Assembly (NCBI RefSeq): GCF_001297705.1
Contig: NZ_LIRF01000003.1
Location: 744,001 to 808,000, forward strand
Length of the DNA: 64,000 bases
Source of the DNA: Chryseobacterium sp. ERMR1:04
GTDB lineage: Bacteria; Bacteroidota; Bacteroidia; Flavobacteriales; Weeksellaceae
Direction of reading: 5' to 3'
A program made the translations under genes and the position numbers. The notes under the pieces were generated by a model, which ran no database searches, had not been told where the DNA came from, and saw only the letters and a list, made by a program, of their open reading frames with translations. Of the stretch, positions 15,135 to 24,136 are shown in pieces. The first letter of the stretch is position 1. Every line of letters begins with the position of its first letter.

Positions 15135-15635
15135 ATGAAAAATAATCTTCTTTTAATTATAATTTCTTTTTTATTAAGCAATTGTAATTCTTCAAATTCA
15201 AATCCCAATCAAATATCCACAAAAAATGAAAGCAAGCTAAATACTAATAATAAGATGAACAAAGAGGACTTGATTAAGAATGTTAAGTTAGCCATCAATC
15301 CAAAATTTCAAGATTGGGTTCTTTTTAAAAATGGGACGTATATAATTTTCGATAATGCTGACACTATAAAAAGTGTTAATCATGAAGCAATAAAGCAAAT
15401 GAGAGAATTCGGACCTGTATTTGCAGGTGGCCCAGCAGGTGACTTCAATACCATCCACCTAACCAAAACTGAAGGTTGGATTGTTTCAGGACATGGGTAT
15501 GGCATGTATACTTATGTAAGTCCATCAGAACTTGAAAATACTGACGACCTTCAAGTGGGAATGTATGGGAGGTCTAAAAGAGATCTTGACGGAAAAAACC
15601 CTGAAGTAATTTATATAAATAGTCGTAAAAAATAA
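15135..15635 (+). CDS. small lipoprotein of unknown function
   Basis: The 166-residue product has a lipoprotein signal (LLLIIISFLLSNCNSS, lipobox Cys about residue 17), an Asn/Ser-rich tether, and a compact domain. The domain contains KFQDWVLFKNGTYIIFD and a Gly-rich stretch GPVFAGGPAGDFNTIHL followed by WIVSGHGYGMYTYV. This matches no family I can name, though FKNGTYIIF-type motifs recur in Flavobacteriia lipoproteins. It lies 13 bp before the next membrane gene, which is likely co-expressed. Confidence 0.65.
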   Translation: MKNNLLLIIISFLLSNCNSSNSNPNQISTKNESKLNTNNKMNKEDLIKNVKLAINPKFQDWVLFKNGTYIIFDNADTIKSVNHEAIKQMREFGPVFAGGPAGDFNTIHLTKTEGWIVSGHGYGMYTYVSPSELENTDDLQVGMYGRSKRDLDGKNPEVIYINSRKK

Positions 15636-15648
15636 TATCACTTCATAA

Positions 15649-16191
15649 ATGGCAAAAATATCAAGGGTTCAAATTATATTTATCATCTGTTTTATCATTT
15701 TGTATTTATTACAAAGCTTTATATTAGACCCTATTATAAAAGAAAAGTATTTATCTGAGGATCTAAAACATTTTAAAACTTATTCTTGGAAATATACCGT
15801 TTCAATCTTTATAGTAATTGCAGCAATCATTATTTTTAGAATACGAAAATCGTTTAAAACGCATCAGATTCCCGGAATTATTCTGGTTCTTATATTCTTG
15901 GGAATTAGCTTCTATTTCGGAGTACACAACCTTATTGACAACACCATACTTTACATCAATTCAATAACGGAAGGTCAAAAAACCATAAAAACCTATAAAG
16001 TAATTAATCATAAAGAGGATAAAACCTTTTGATTACATAATAATGGAACCGTTCAAGATGAAAAGGATCTAGAAAAAATCAATAAAAGCAGAATCAGAAA
16101 AAATTTAAAATCTATTTTTGAATATCAAAATAATGATACCGTGAAAGTGGATTTTAATAAAGGACTCATCAACATAAACTATCTCGAATAA
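15649..16191 (+). pseudogene. small membrane protein interrupted by an in-frame TGA
   Basis: The first 127 codons encode three hydrophobic spans (QIIFIICFIILYLLQSFIL, VSIFIVIAAIIIFRI, IILVLIFLGISFYFGV). A TGA at 16030-16032 then interrupts the same frame. Reading on in frame for 52 codons gives good coding sequence (NNGTVQDEKDLEKINKSRIR and KVDFNKGLININYLE) to a TAA at 16191, just before the next gene. The frame never changes, so this is a nonsense codon rather than an indel. The full product would be about 180 residues with a cytosolic or periplasmic tail. No selenocysteine context was recognised. Confidence 0.6.
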
Positions 16192-16217
16192 TTTTTTCTA
16201 AATACAAAAGAATAACA

Positions 16218-16982
16218 ATGTTTAATCCAACTCGACGAAACAGAAATATAGGCACCGAAAACCAAGGTTTTGGGCAAAATAACAAGCTTAAAATTTCTAC
16301 ACCTTACGGAACTTTACTCTCTTTTTATGAAAGAATTGAAAAGTATACAAAGGAGATCAGGATTATTAATAATCATGAATTTTTATTTGTCATTGAAGAA
16401 ACTCGTGAAAATTCAATGCATGCATGTTCTGTTAATGATTTAGCTAACATTATTGAACACATTCCATCAGAAGATTATGGAGATTTAAAATTCATTATTT
16501 TAAGACAGCCTAAAAGAAAAGAAGAGCTCATTTCTTCAGTCTGGGGGAGATTAATTTATAGTTATGAATTTGAAAATGAATACTTTCCCGCTATCATTTT
16601 AGATACTATTGATTTAAGTAAAAAAGTAATCTGGTCTCGAAAACAAAGTATTGAAGATCAAAAAGAGTTTGAAAGACTCAAACAGGACGGACATATATTC
16701 AATGAAAATAAAAGAGAATTTATCGCTGATATAAAACCTGACCCCTCAAGAAACACGCAACTTTACAGAACATTATTGCACGAATTTGGACATTATGTTC
16801 ATTACTTAGAACTGGTTGAAAGACCCGGAAATGAGGAGGAAGAAGATGAGTTAAAAGAAGCCAGAAACAATTTTTATTTCCGTCTTCCAAAAGTTGAAAA
16901 AGAGAAATTTGCCCATCAATATGCAGATGCTTTGAAAGCTAAGCTTATTCAAGAAAAAATAATCCCTCTTAAATCATTGTAA
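16218..16982 (+). CDS. HExxH zinc-metallopeptidase-like protein
   Basis: The 254-residue protein has no signal peptide, so it is probably cytoplasmic. The motif LLHEFGHYVHYLE, near residue 190, is a standard HExxH zinc site; an acidic stretch (RPGNEEEEDELKEARNNF) follows and may hold a third ligand. The N-terminal 150 residues are alpha/beta, with HEFLFVIEETREN and YGDLKFIILRQPKRKEEL. I cannot assign a named peptidase family. Activity is inferred from the motif only. Confidence 0.65.
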   Translation: MFNPTRRNRNIGTENQGFGQNNKLKISTPYGTLLSFYERIEKYTKEIRIINNHEFLFVIEETRENSMHACSVNDLANIIEHIPSEDYGDLKFIILRQPKRKEELISSVWGRLIYSYEFENEYFPAIILDTIDLSKKVIWSRKQSIEDQKEFERLKQDGHIFNENKREFIADIKPDPSRNTQLYRTLLHEFGHYVHYLELVERPGNEEEEDELKEARNNFYFRLPKVEKEKFAHQYADALKAKLIQEKIIPLKSL

Positions 16983-17083
16983 AGCTCCATTTCATAATCA
17001 TTTTCACCGATCAATGTCATCGAAAAAAAACGTTTTATAAATTTGAAAATTCTTCCGAAATTTGAATGACAAATAAATAAATT

Positions 17084-17467
17084 ATGGAAATCCACCATTT
17101 AGACCATCTCGTATTAACCGTGGCTGATATTGAAAAAACAGTTGAATTCTATACCCATATCTTGGGCTTTCAGGTCGTAACCTTCGGAGATAACAGAAAA
17201 GCATTGACTTTTGGAAATCAGAAGATTAATCTTCATCAAAAAGGCCATGAATTTGAACCCAAGGCTCAGCATCCAACTTCTGGTTCTGCAGATCTTTGTT
17301 TTATTTCGGTAACCGATATTCATGACGTTTTAAAAGAATTAAAACAGAAAAATATTGAAATCATTGAAGGCATTGTCGACAGAACAGGTGCTTTAGGCAA
17401 AATAAGATCCATTTATTTCCGCGATCCTGATGAGAATCTCATTGAAGTAAGCAACTACTTAAGTTAA
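17084..17467 (+). CDS. VOC-family (glyoxalase/dioxygenase-fold) protein
   Basis: The 127-residue protein is a single vicinal-oxygen-chelate unit with paired beta-alpha-beta-beta-beta modules: HHLDHLVLTVADIEKTVEFY at the N-terminus and IRSIYFRDPDENLIEVSNY at the C-terminus. The likely metal ligands are His in LDHLV, His in KINLHQKG and Glu in NLIEV. This subgroup is often annotated as a VOC virulence protein or fosfomycin/glyoxalase-like, and the substrate is unknown. A -7-type box, TAAATTTG, lies at 17038-17045. Confidence 0.85.
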   Translation: MEIHHLDHLVLTVADIEKTVEFYTHILGFQVVTFGDNRKALTFGNQKINLHQKGHEFEPKAQHPTSGSADLCFISVTDIHDVLKELKQKNIEIIEGIVDRTGALGKIRSIYFRDPDENLIEVSNYLS

Positions 17468-17544
17468 ATCATTCTAAATAGGACACTTAATGAAAAGGAG
17501 ATTAAAAAAATAACTAATTTAGTTTAGATTATTTCCTAACACCT

Positions 17545-18075
17545 ATGAAACTTGATGAAAAAATTCTCCCTATCATCCTCAGTAATTTTACGGAAGAAAA
17601 GTTTGGAGCCAAAGAAATTGTAATCGAAGAAGGTAAAATAGCCCGTAAATTATACTATATAAAAAAGGGAGTTACCAGAGGATGGCTTAATAATGACGGA
17701 AAAGAAATTACCTTTCAGTTTATGTTTGAAGGTGCTTTTATTTCGTCTTGGGAAAGTCTGTTCTATAATTCTCCCAGCTTATACAATATAGAAACAATAG
17801 AGCCCATTGATGTTTACAGCACCTCTCTCGAAGAATTCAGACAAAAAATGGATCTTGATCCGGATATTAAGGAGTTTTATTATGCTTCTTTAGAAAAGCG
17901 CTTACTTCAGTATCAAAAATTATTTATTTCCCGAATAAAAGACACTGCTGAACAAAGATATCATGATTTATTTTCGCAATTCCCAGAAATCATCCGCCGA
18001 ATCCCACAGCATTATATTGCTTCTTATCTGGGAATTACTTCTGTTTCTTTGAGTAGAATAAGGAGTAGAAAGTGA
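17545..18075 (+). CDS. Crp/Fnr-family transcriptional regulator
   Basis: The 176-residue protein has a cyclic-nucleotide-binding-type beta-barrel: KEIVIEEGKIARKLYYIKKG, then NNDGKEITFQFMFEGAF. A dimer helix follows, and a short C-terminal helix-turn-helix ends with IASYLGITSVSLSRIRSRK. This is the short Crp-like class common in Bacteroidetes. The PxGRxA cAMP-phosphate motif of true Crp is absent, so it likely senses another ligand or none. The gene stands alone with no obvious partner. Confidence 0.85.
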   Translation: MKLDEKILPIILSNFTEEKFGAKEIVIEEGKIARKLYYIKKGVTRGWLNNDGKEITFQFMFEGAFISSWESLFYNSPSLYNIETIEPIDVYSTSLEEFRQKMDLDPDIKEFYYASLEKRLLQYQKLFISRIKDTAEQRYHDLFSQFPEIIRRIPQHYIASYLGITSVSLSRIRSRK

Positions 18076-18535
18076 TTTAAAAACAATTGATCTTTTTAGT
18101 AAATTTTAATTAAATGAAGGTTGTAGACTATTTCATTTTGAATAATCTTATTTTCATTTGTCCTTTTACCTTGAAGCAAAAGGACCAAAAGTTCAAGACT
18201 GGAATATTCCGCTAAAAATAAATTCTGTTCACTAAAAATTCTAAAACTTGCGCGAATTTACTATTTGTTCTTCGGTTCTAAATTTGTCCCGCGCTTCAAA
18301 CAATAGAATTTTTTTAACGTTCTCAGAACTCATTTTATTAACGCTACATCTTCCTAGGTCGGCCAGCATCATTACTTAGTAAATTTCGTTTGTAAAAAAT
18401 ATTTTTTAGACTTAAAATTGAACAAAGAATCAGCTCAATCTGTTACATCAGCGAGATAAAAAAATGTTGAATTTTGCACAATATTATCTTTTGAGATGAA
18501 TAGAATCAGTAATCGGTTTTTGATTCATCAATTTT
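18076..18535. other. intergenic region with dispersed-repeat character
   Basis: There is no coding frame of note in these 460 bp between the convergent Crp-like and Lrp-like genes. The first half contains interleaved inverted repeats at 18160-18197. The middle (about 18240-18370) is locally GC-richer than its surroundings and has the style of intergenic elements that recur in Chryseobacterium and Flavobacterium genomes. That last point is from general familiarity and was not checked here. Confidence 0.45.
18160..18197. repeat. interleaved inverted repeats (pseudoknot topology)
   Basis: GTCCTTTT (18160-18167) pairs with AAAAGGAC (18178-18185). CTTGAA (18170-18175), in the loop of that stem, pairs with TTCAAG (18192-18197) outside it. 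The two perfect helices therefore cross, as in an H-type pseudoknot. Confidence 0.6.
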
Positions 18536-18997
18536 CTAAATATTCACCCCATAAATATTCTTCACTTCTGCCATTACAAAAGTACTGTGCGTGCTTCCGA
18601 TAGAATCTACAGAACCTAATTTATTGAATACAAAATCTTGGTAATGTTTCATATCCCTTACCTGAACTTTTAAGAGGAAATCAAAATCTCCGGAAATATT
18701 ATAGCACTCAGCTACTTCACCAATCTGTAAAATATCTTTAACGAATTCATTTCCAACAGAACGGTCATGAATTTTCAGTTTTACCTGACAAAAAACGGTG
18801 AAGCCTCGGTTCAGTTTTTCGGCTTCCAAAACGGCTGCATAATGTTTAATATAACCCTCCTGTTCGAGTCTTTTCATTCGTTCAAAAACAGGCGATGCTG
18901 AAAGATTAACTTCTTTCGCCAACTCTTTGACCGTCAATTTTGCATTCTTTTGTAGGATTCTTAACAGTTGAAGATCCTTTTCATCCAGTCTTTCCAC
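18536..18997 (-). CDS. Lrp/AsnC-family transcriptional regulator
   Basis: The 153-residue protein has an N-terminal winged helix-turn-helix (DLQLLRILQKNAKLTVKELA, then LSASPVFERMKRLEQEGYIK) and a C-terminal RAM/AsnC ligand domain (DFDFLLKVQVRDMKHYQDF). Lrp-family proteins sense amino acids and control their metabolism. It is divergent from the metE unit, sharing an upstream region of 160 bp before the riboswitch, so a link to methionine or other amino-acid control is possible. A -7-type box (TAAATTTG, minus strand, 19029-19036) lies upstream. Confidence 0.9.
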   Translation of the reverse strand: MERLDEKDLQLLRILQKNAKLTVKELAKEVNLSASPVFERMKRLEQEGYIKHYAAVLEAEKLNRGFTVFCQVKLKIHDRSVGNEFVKDILQIGEVAECYNISGDFDFLLKVQVRDMKHYQDFVFNKLGSVDSIGSTHSTFVMAEVKNIYGVNI

Positions 18998-19159
18998 AGA
19001 ATAATATTCTTTTTTTGATTATGTTTTTCAAATTTACAGAATAATTAACTTCTAAAAATAATTAAAACAAAACAATATGCTTAATATTTAAAACAAAACC
19101 AATCAATTCACTTTATTCAATACCTTTACCCAAGATTTGTTCTTTAACATACTTCATCA

Positions 19160-19322
19160 AACGGAAAAGGTTTTACGTAAGGTAAATGAATAGGGAATCG
19201 TGTGAAAATCACGAACTGTCGCGCAACTGTAAGTAACAAACCAAAGGTTTTTGTCCTAGAAAATCCACTGTGCAAACGGGAAGGATGACAAAAACTGTTA
19301 CAAGTCAGGAGACCTGCCTATT
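19160..19322 (+). promoter_or_regulatory. cobalamin riboswitch upstream of metE
   Basis: Conserved blocks of the cobalamin riboswitch appear in order: the TAGGGAATCGTGTGAAAATC region from 19191, ACTGTCGCGCAACTGTAA after it, and the B12 box AAGTCAGGAGACCTGCC at 19302-19318. The next gene is metE, encoding cobalamin-independent methionine synthase, a typical target shut off when B12 is available so that the B12-dependent enzyme takes over. About 435 nt separate the aptamer from the start codon, so the regulatory output is probably a terminator or structure in that leader. Confidence 0.92.
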
Positions 19323-19438
19323 CCGAATTGACAATGCTTTCGCGGTTTGAAGCTTTTGGGTCATACAGATGATACTTGTGAACGTATTGGGTTTGAAATT
19401 TTAATTTAAATTGAGTTTTAATTTTGATTTAATTTTAA

Positions 19439-19601
19439 ACGCAAAGTTTTTTTGATATAGCTTCTTATTTTTAGGGAGCAAAGATTTGCGACATTGTCGA
19501 TGATGAAGCTTCTGGTTTATACGCCCGCTTCATAAAATCAATTTATTGATTAGCTCTTTGCTTTCTTAGAATATAAAGCATGTTGAATTAAAACTTTGCG
19601 T
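19439..19601. repeat. nested foldback element in the metE leader
   Basis: Three nested perfect stems share one centre. ACGCAAAGTTTT (19439-19450) pairs with AAAACTTTGCGT (19590-19601), AGCAAAGA (19477-19484) with TCTTTGCT (19555-19562), and ATGAAGC (19503-19509) with GCTTCAT (19527-19533). The whole could fold as one long imperfect hairpin. It lies between the riboswitch and metE. The rest of this leader (19322-19438 and 19602-19756) shows no coding frame. Confidence 0.6.
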
Positions 19602-19756
19602 CAAAAAAACATCCATCTAATTCTATTATTTAATAGAAAAACCACGGTCTCAATGTATCTACTCTATTCCTAAAATCTTTTTCTTCTGCGACATTGCGAA
19701 GCATTCTAAAAGAACTTTTAAAATAATGATTTACTAATTAAAAAGTTTAAAAGAAA

Positions 19757-22072
19757 ATGCAAACACACGTACTTGGCTATCCGCGTATTGGTAGCAACAG
19801 AGAACTAAAAAAAGCTTGTGAAAATTATTGGTCTGACAAAATTTCACTAAACGAATTATTAGAAGTGGGTAAAACCATCTCTCACCAAAATTGGAAATTA
19901 CAGCAGGAAGCAGGAATCGATCTTATTCCATGCAATGATTTTTCATATTACGATCAGGTGTTGGATATGACATTGACCGTCGGAGCCATTCCAGAGCGTT
20001 ACCAGGAGATAGCTTTCAAGAAATCTGAACTCGACCTTTATTTTGCAATGGCAAGAGGTTTCCAGAAAGACGGCTTGGACATCACCGCTATGGAAATGAC
20101 CAAATGGTTTGATACCAACTACCATTATATTGTCCCTGAATTTCAGAAAAATCAGGAATTCAAATTATTCTCCAATAAAATCATCCAAGAATTTATCAGT
20201 GCAAAACAGGCAGGAATCAATGCAAAACCTGTAATTATTGGGTTGTTAACTTATTTGTTGTTAGGGAAAGAAAAAGAAGAAGGCTTTGACAAATTAGATT
20301 TAGCGCAAAACTTAATTCCGGTTTATATTCAAATTCTAAAGGAACTGGAAAATCATGGTGCAGAATATATTCAGTTTGATGAACCGTTTTTAGCATTAGA
20401 TTTAACTGAAAAAGCTAAAGAAACGTATCAATCTATTTACGCAGAGATCAGAAAGCAATTTCCTCATCTGAAATTCATTGTAGCCACTTATTTTGATGGA
20501 TTAAAAGATAATCTTGCCTTGGCAACTTCCCTTCCCATCGATATTTTACATATTGATTTGGTTCGTTCACCAGAGCAATTGGATGAAGTGTTATCAATCA
20601 TTCCAAATTCATTAAGCCTTTCTTTAGGAATTGTGGACGGAAGAAATATCTGGAAAAATGATTTCAGTCTGTCTCTTACTTTCATTAATAAAGCCGTTCA
20701 AAAAATTGGTTCTGAAAGAATTTTCATTGCTCCGTCGTGTTCATTACTTCACGCTCCTTTCGACCTTGATTCAGAGAAAAATGAAGAGATTCTATCTCCT
20801 GAAATCAAGCAATGGTTAGCATTTGCCAAACAAAAAGTCTATGAAATTGTTACGTTAAAAAAACTCGCTTCAGAAAATCCGGATTACAATGTTTTACAAG
20901 CTTTAGCTGAAAATAAAAAGGCGATTGAAAACCGTAAAACTTCAACCTTAATTCATAATCACGACGTGAAAAACCGTGTGGAGGTAACCACTGAAGATGA
21001 TGCAAAACGAAATTCTCCATTTAATGTACGAAAGGAAACTCAGCAAGAAGTTCTTCAGCTTCCATTATTTCCAACGACCACAATTGGTTCGTTTCCACAA
21101 ACAAAAGAAGTGAGAACCTGGAGATCAAAATTTAAGAAAGGTGAACTGAACGCTGAACAATACGATACTTTACTGAAACAGGAAACCGAAAGAACCATCC
21201 GCTGGCAGGAGGAAATCGGGATTGATGTCTTGGTTCACGGAGAATTTGAGCGAAATGATATGGTTGAATATTTCGGGGAACAATTGTCCGGATTTGCTTT
21301 TACGCAAAACGGTTGGGTTCAAAGTTACGGAAGTCGATGTGTAAAACCGCCGGTTATTTTTGGAGATGTTCACAGACCCAATCCGATGACGGTGTATTGG
21401 TCGGAATACGCTCAATCTTTAACTCAAAAATGGGTAAAAGGAATGTTGACAGGCCCTGTTACGATTCTTCAATGGTCTTTCGTTCGTGACGATCAACCTC
21501 GTTCATTAACCTGCAAACAAATTGCTTTGGCGATTCGTGATGAGGTGAATGATTTGGAAAAAGCAGGAATCAGAATTATTCAGATTGATGAACCCGCCAT
21601 TCGTGAAGGGCTTCCTTTAAGAAAATCTGACTGGCAGAATTATCTGAAATGGGCCGTTGAAGCCTTTAGAATTTCGGCAAGCGGTGTGGAAGATGCGACC
21701 CAAATTCATACGCACATGTGTTATTCTGAATTCAATGACATCATCCAAAATATAGCCGATATGGATGCCGATGTCATCACCATAGAATGCTCCAGAAGCC
21801 AGATGGAACTGTTGAATGCTTTTGCAGACTTCAAATATCCAAATGAAATTGGTCCGGGAGTTTACGACATTCATTCGCCAAGAGTTCCATCCAAAGAGGA
21901 AATGGTGGAATTGCTGAAAAAAGCACAAGCCGTAATTCCTGCACAGCAACTTTGGGTGAATCCGGATTGTGGGTTGAAAACCCGTCATTGGGATGAAACG
22001 GAGAAGGCTTTGATTGCGATGGTGGAAGCTTCGAGGGAGATGAGTAAGGAGTTTGCTTTGGAGACGCTTTAA
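19757..22072 (+). CDS. metE: cobalamin-independent methionine synthase MetE
   Basis: The 771-residue enzyme transfers the methyl group of 5-methyltetrahydropteroyl-triglutamate to homocysteine, giving methionine. Both halves are present: the N-terminal MTHLF barrel (QTHVLGYPRIGSNRELKKA) and the catalytic C-terminal barrel (FPTTTIGSFPQTKEVRTWR onward). Zinc and substrate motifs are visible: IQIDEPAIREGLPLR, IHTHMCYSEF (His and Cys ligands), ITIECSRSQMELL and VNPDCGLKTRHW (final Cys ligand). The length is normal for the family. The upstream cobalamin riboswitch should repress it when B12 is present. A strong terminator follows at 22091. Confidence 0.97.
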   Translation: MQTHVLGYPRIGSNRELKKACENYWSDKISLNELLEVGKTISHQNWKLQQEAGIDLIPCNDFSYYDQVLDMTLTVGAIPERYQEIAFKKSELDLYFAMARGFQKDGLDITAMEMTKWFDTNYHYIVPEFQKNQEFKLFSNKIIQEFISAKQAGINAKPVIIGLLTYLLLGKEKEEGFDKLDLAQNLIPVYIQILKELENHGAEYIQFDEPFLALDLTEKAKETYQSIYAEIRKQFPHLKFIVATYFDGLKDNLALATSLPIDILHIDLVRSPEQLDEVLSIIPNSLSLSLGIVDGRNIWKNDFSLSLTFINKAVQKIGSERIFIAPSCSLLHAPFDLDSEKNEEILSPEIKQWLAFAKQKVYEIVTLKKLASENPDYNVLQALAENKKAIENRKTSTLIHNHDVKNRVEVTTEDDAKRNSPFNVRKETQQEVLQLPLFPTTTIGSFPQTKEVRTWRSKFKKGELNAEQYDTLLKQETERTIRWQEEIGIDVLVHGEFERNDMVEYFGEQLSGFAFTQNGWVQSYGSRCVKPPVIFGDVHRPNPMTVYWSEYAQSLTQKWVKGMLTGPVTILQWSFVRDDQPRSLTCKQIALAIRDEVNDLEKAGIRIIQIDEPAIREGLPLRKSDWQNYLKWAVEAFRISASGVEDATQIHTHMCYSEFNDIIQNIADMDADVITIECSRSQMELLNAFADFKYPNEIGPGVYDIHSPRVPSKEEMVELLKKAQAVIPAQQLWVNPDCGLKTRHWDETEKALIAMVEASREMSKEFALETL

Positions 22073-22090
22073 AATTATTGATATTTTTTT

Positions 22091-22120
22091 CAGGAGCCTT
22101 TTGGGCTCCTGTTTTTGTTT
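22091..22120 (+). terminator. intrinsic terminator of metE
   Basis: CAGGAGCC (22091-22098) pairs with GGCTCCTG (22104-22111) around TTTTG and is followed by TTTTTGTTT. It lies 18 bp past the metE stop. Confidence 0.9.
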
Positions 22121-22172
22121 ATAATTAATATAAAATAAATATTTATTTTTGTTAAAATGAATTTAAAATTAC

Positions 22173-22820
22173 ATGAATGAAATACCTATTGCATTGGATG
22201 AAAAAATACAATGGTCAATTGATTTTGCTTGGAAAATTTGCTTATCAAAAATTAATAACAATGAAATAAAGGTTAACAAAGAGGCCTCTCTACAACTTCA
22301 TTATGCAAATATCTTAAATAACATCTTGCAATTAGTAAGATTCTCTCCTGATGAAAGATTTGAGATAGAACTAGAATCATCATATATTATAAATAATAGA
22401 CAAGTTATTGCAGACATTATTATAGATTACAAAGATTCAAAAATCCATAAAAAACATTCCATTGAATTAAAGTTTTATAAAAAATTGGCGTACTCAGGGA
22501 AAAACAGAGGAGGAAGTGATATATTTATGTGTGAAGTTTATAAAGATTTACATTATTCTGAGTTATATCTAATAAACAATTTTGTTTCTTTCACTACATG
22601 TTTAGTTTTAACGGATTATGAACATTTTATAAATCCTAAAAATAAAGCTTCTAAGAATTGGAGCTATGACATATCTAATAACTTCTTATCAGAAGCTAAA
22701 ATATATGATACAAGCATTGGTGGTAAAAAAATATTATTTGAGTTAAAAAATCAATATTTATTTTCTTGGTTTAATCATGGTAACTTGTGGGCTTGTATTT
22801 TAAGAGCGTCAAATTCTTAA
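22173..22820 (+). CDS. orphan protein with a PD-(D/E)XK-nuclease-like core
   Basis: The 215-residue protein has no signal peptide and is AT-rich compared with metE. A possible restriction-endonuclease-like core is visible near residues 65-105: FEIELESSYIINN, then VIADIIIDYKD, then HSIELKFYKK (ExK). This gives the E...D...ExK spacing of the PD-(D/E)XK fold. The C-terminal half has LVLTDYEHFINPKNKASKNW and an aromatic tail. No family is recognised, and the nuclease call rests on the motif pattern alone. It stands alone between metE and small hypothetical genes, which suggests acquired DNA. Confidence 0.55.
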   Translation: MNEIPIALDEKIQWSIDFAWKICLSKINNNEIKVNKEASLQLHYANILNNILQLVRFSPDERFEIELESSYIINNRQVIADIIIDYKDSKIHKKHSIELKFYKKLAYSGKNRGGSDIFMCEVYKDLHYSELYLINNFVSFTTCLVLTDYEHFINPKNKASKNWSYDISNNFLSEAKIYDTSIGGKKILFELKNQYLFSWFNHGNLWACILRASNS

Positions 22821-22853
22821 TGAGCAATTTTTTTTAAATTAATTAATATTCAA

Positions 22854-23175
22854 ATGACCACCGAAGAATTCGTAAAAAACTTCCACAAAGAAAAACAGAA
22901 CATTCTCAACTCAAGTTTTGATACGCAATCAGAATACAGAACTCTTGTTTCAACAAAAATTAAATCTAGATAAATTACAAACTGAGAAATTAAAAGAAAT
23001 AGTTTCTCACCTATTGACAGATAGCTTTTACACTATCTTACTTGGTTTGGATGGCTCTGCAAGTATTGGAGACAATCAGGAAAGTTTTAAAATTTATGAT
23101 GAAGAAGATAACTTAATCTCTGAAGGCGGAGATTTGGAAGGACTTGCCTATGAATATTTTCATGAAAATCAATAA
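22854..23175 (+). pseudogene. small conserved protein split by a one-base insertion
   Basis: ATG 22854 opens a frame (MTTEEFVKNFHKEKQNILNS and onward) that stops soon after 22959. The neighbouring frame then continues to 23175 with LNLDKLQTEKLKEIVSHLL, SFYTILLGLDGSASIGDNQ and YEYFHENQ. Dropping one A from the A5 run at 22955-22959 joins them cleanly (TLVSTKLNLDKLQTEK) into a 106-residue protein. The downstream part alone would need a TTG start at 22918. The FYTILLGLDG block is typical of small immunity-like or hypothetical proteins in Flavobacteriia. The function is unknown. Confidence 0.65.
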
Positions 23176-23199
23176 TTTTGAAAATTATATTAAATTAAA

Positions 23200-23979
23200 A
23201 TGAAGAGAACTATTTTGCTAATTGTTTTAGCATTGAGCCAAAGTATTTATAGTCAAAACAAACTTTTAAAATCCGATAAATTAACAACTACAGATTCTGT
23301 TAAAATAATAGGAATGTATCCCAAATGGGATAAAAATAAAACCTACGAAAAATATAATTTTATAATTACAGATAAAAAAGTTATTGATTCTTTAATAGAA
23401 TCAGTTGAGTATGGAGATAATACAGAAAATGAGTGGGAAAGAAATCATTTTACTATCATTTTAACAAAAGCAAACAAGGAACTTTATAGAGTTTCTATTA
23501 GTCCAGCACTAAATAATGCACACATTAATGGTAAAAGCTACAAATTTAATATTTCCGTCTTAGAAAAACTTTCAAAAAAATATCCTTTAACTTATAAATG
23601 GTATGAAAAGGAATTTAAAACTGAACAAGAATTTAATAAGTTTAATACAGAAATATTAAAACAAGAAAAAACTTTATATGTAAGTAAACCAACTTTTATT
23701 TATGAAGGTTCTTTTGAATTACAATTCCCTAAAAATGAAATATTCTCCTCTCCTAAAGCTATTAATGATTATTTAAAACCCAAAATTGAAAAAATTGTTA
23801 ATGGTAAAGAACATAGCATTTCATATATAGCAAACGAATTTAATTTAAAAAATAGAGATCAATACACTATGACAATTAATGGTCCGTACAATCTTTTTAA
23901 AGAATTAAAAGATAAAAATAGTAAAAAGGGAGAATGGGCTCCTGCAAAATTCATTGCAGTTATCTACGAAAAAGAATAA
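23200..23979 (+). CDS. secreted protein of unknown function
   Basis: The 259-residue protein has a signal peptide (TILLIVLALSQSIYSQ) and a Lys-rich mature part. Two sections are visible: residues 30-135 with WERNHFTIILTKANKELYRV, and residues 150-259 with FIYEGSFELQFPKNEIFSSP and KGEWAPAKFIAVIYEKE. I recognise no family. It follows the frameshifted small gene by 24 bp and has the same very low GC. Confidence 0.65.
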   Translation: MKRTILLIVLALSQSIYSQNKLLKSDKLTTTDSVKIIGMYPKWDKNKTYEKYNFIITDKKVIDSLIESVEYGDNTENEWERNHFTIILTKANKELYRVSISPALNNAHINGKSYKFNISVLEKLSKKYPLTYKWYEKEFKTEQEFNKFNTEILKQEKTLYVSKPTFIYEGSFELQFPKNEIFSSPKAINDYLKPKIEKIVNGKEHSISYIANEFNLKNRDQYTMTINGPYNLFKELKDKNSKKGEWAPAKFIAVIYEKE

Positions 23980-24136
23980 TAAATTAATACTGAATAAGTT
24001 ATGGCTTTTTCAATTAAAAAGCTTAATTTTGCACCCCGAAATAAGGATCATACGTATTAAATCTCCAATAAAAGTATTGTACAACATACAGGAAGGGCGA
24101 TTTCATAGATGACCTTAAATCAATAAATATCTACAT

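Noticed and set aside
19160..19322. SAM or other methionine-related riboswitch upstream of metE
   Set aside because: The B12 box and conserved blocks are those of the cobalamin riboswitch.
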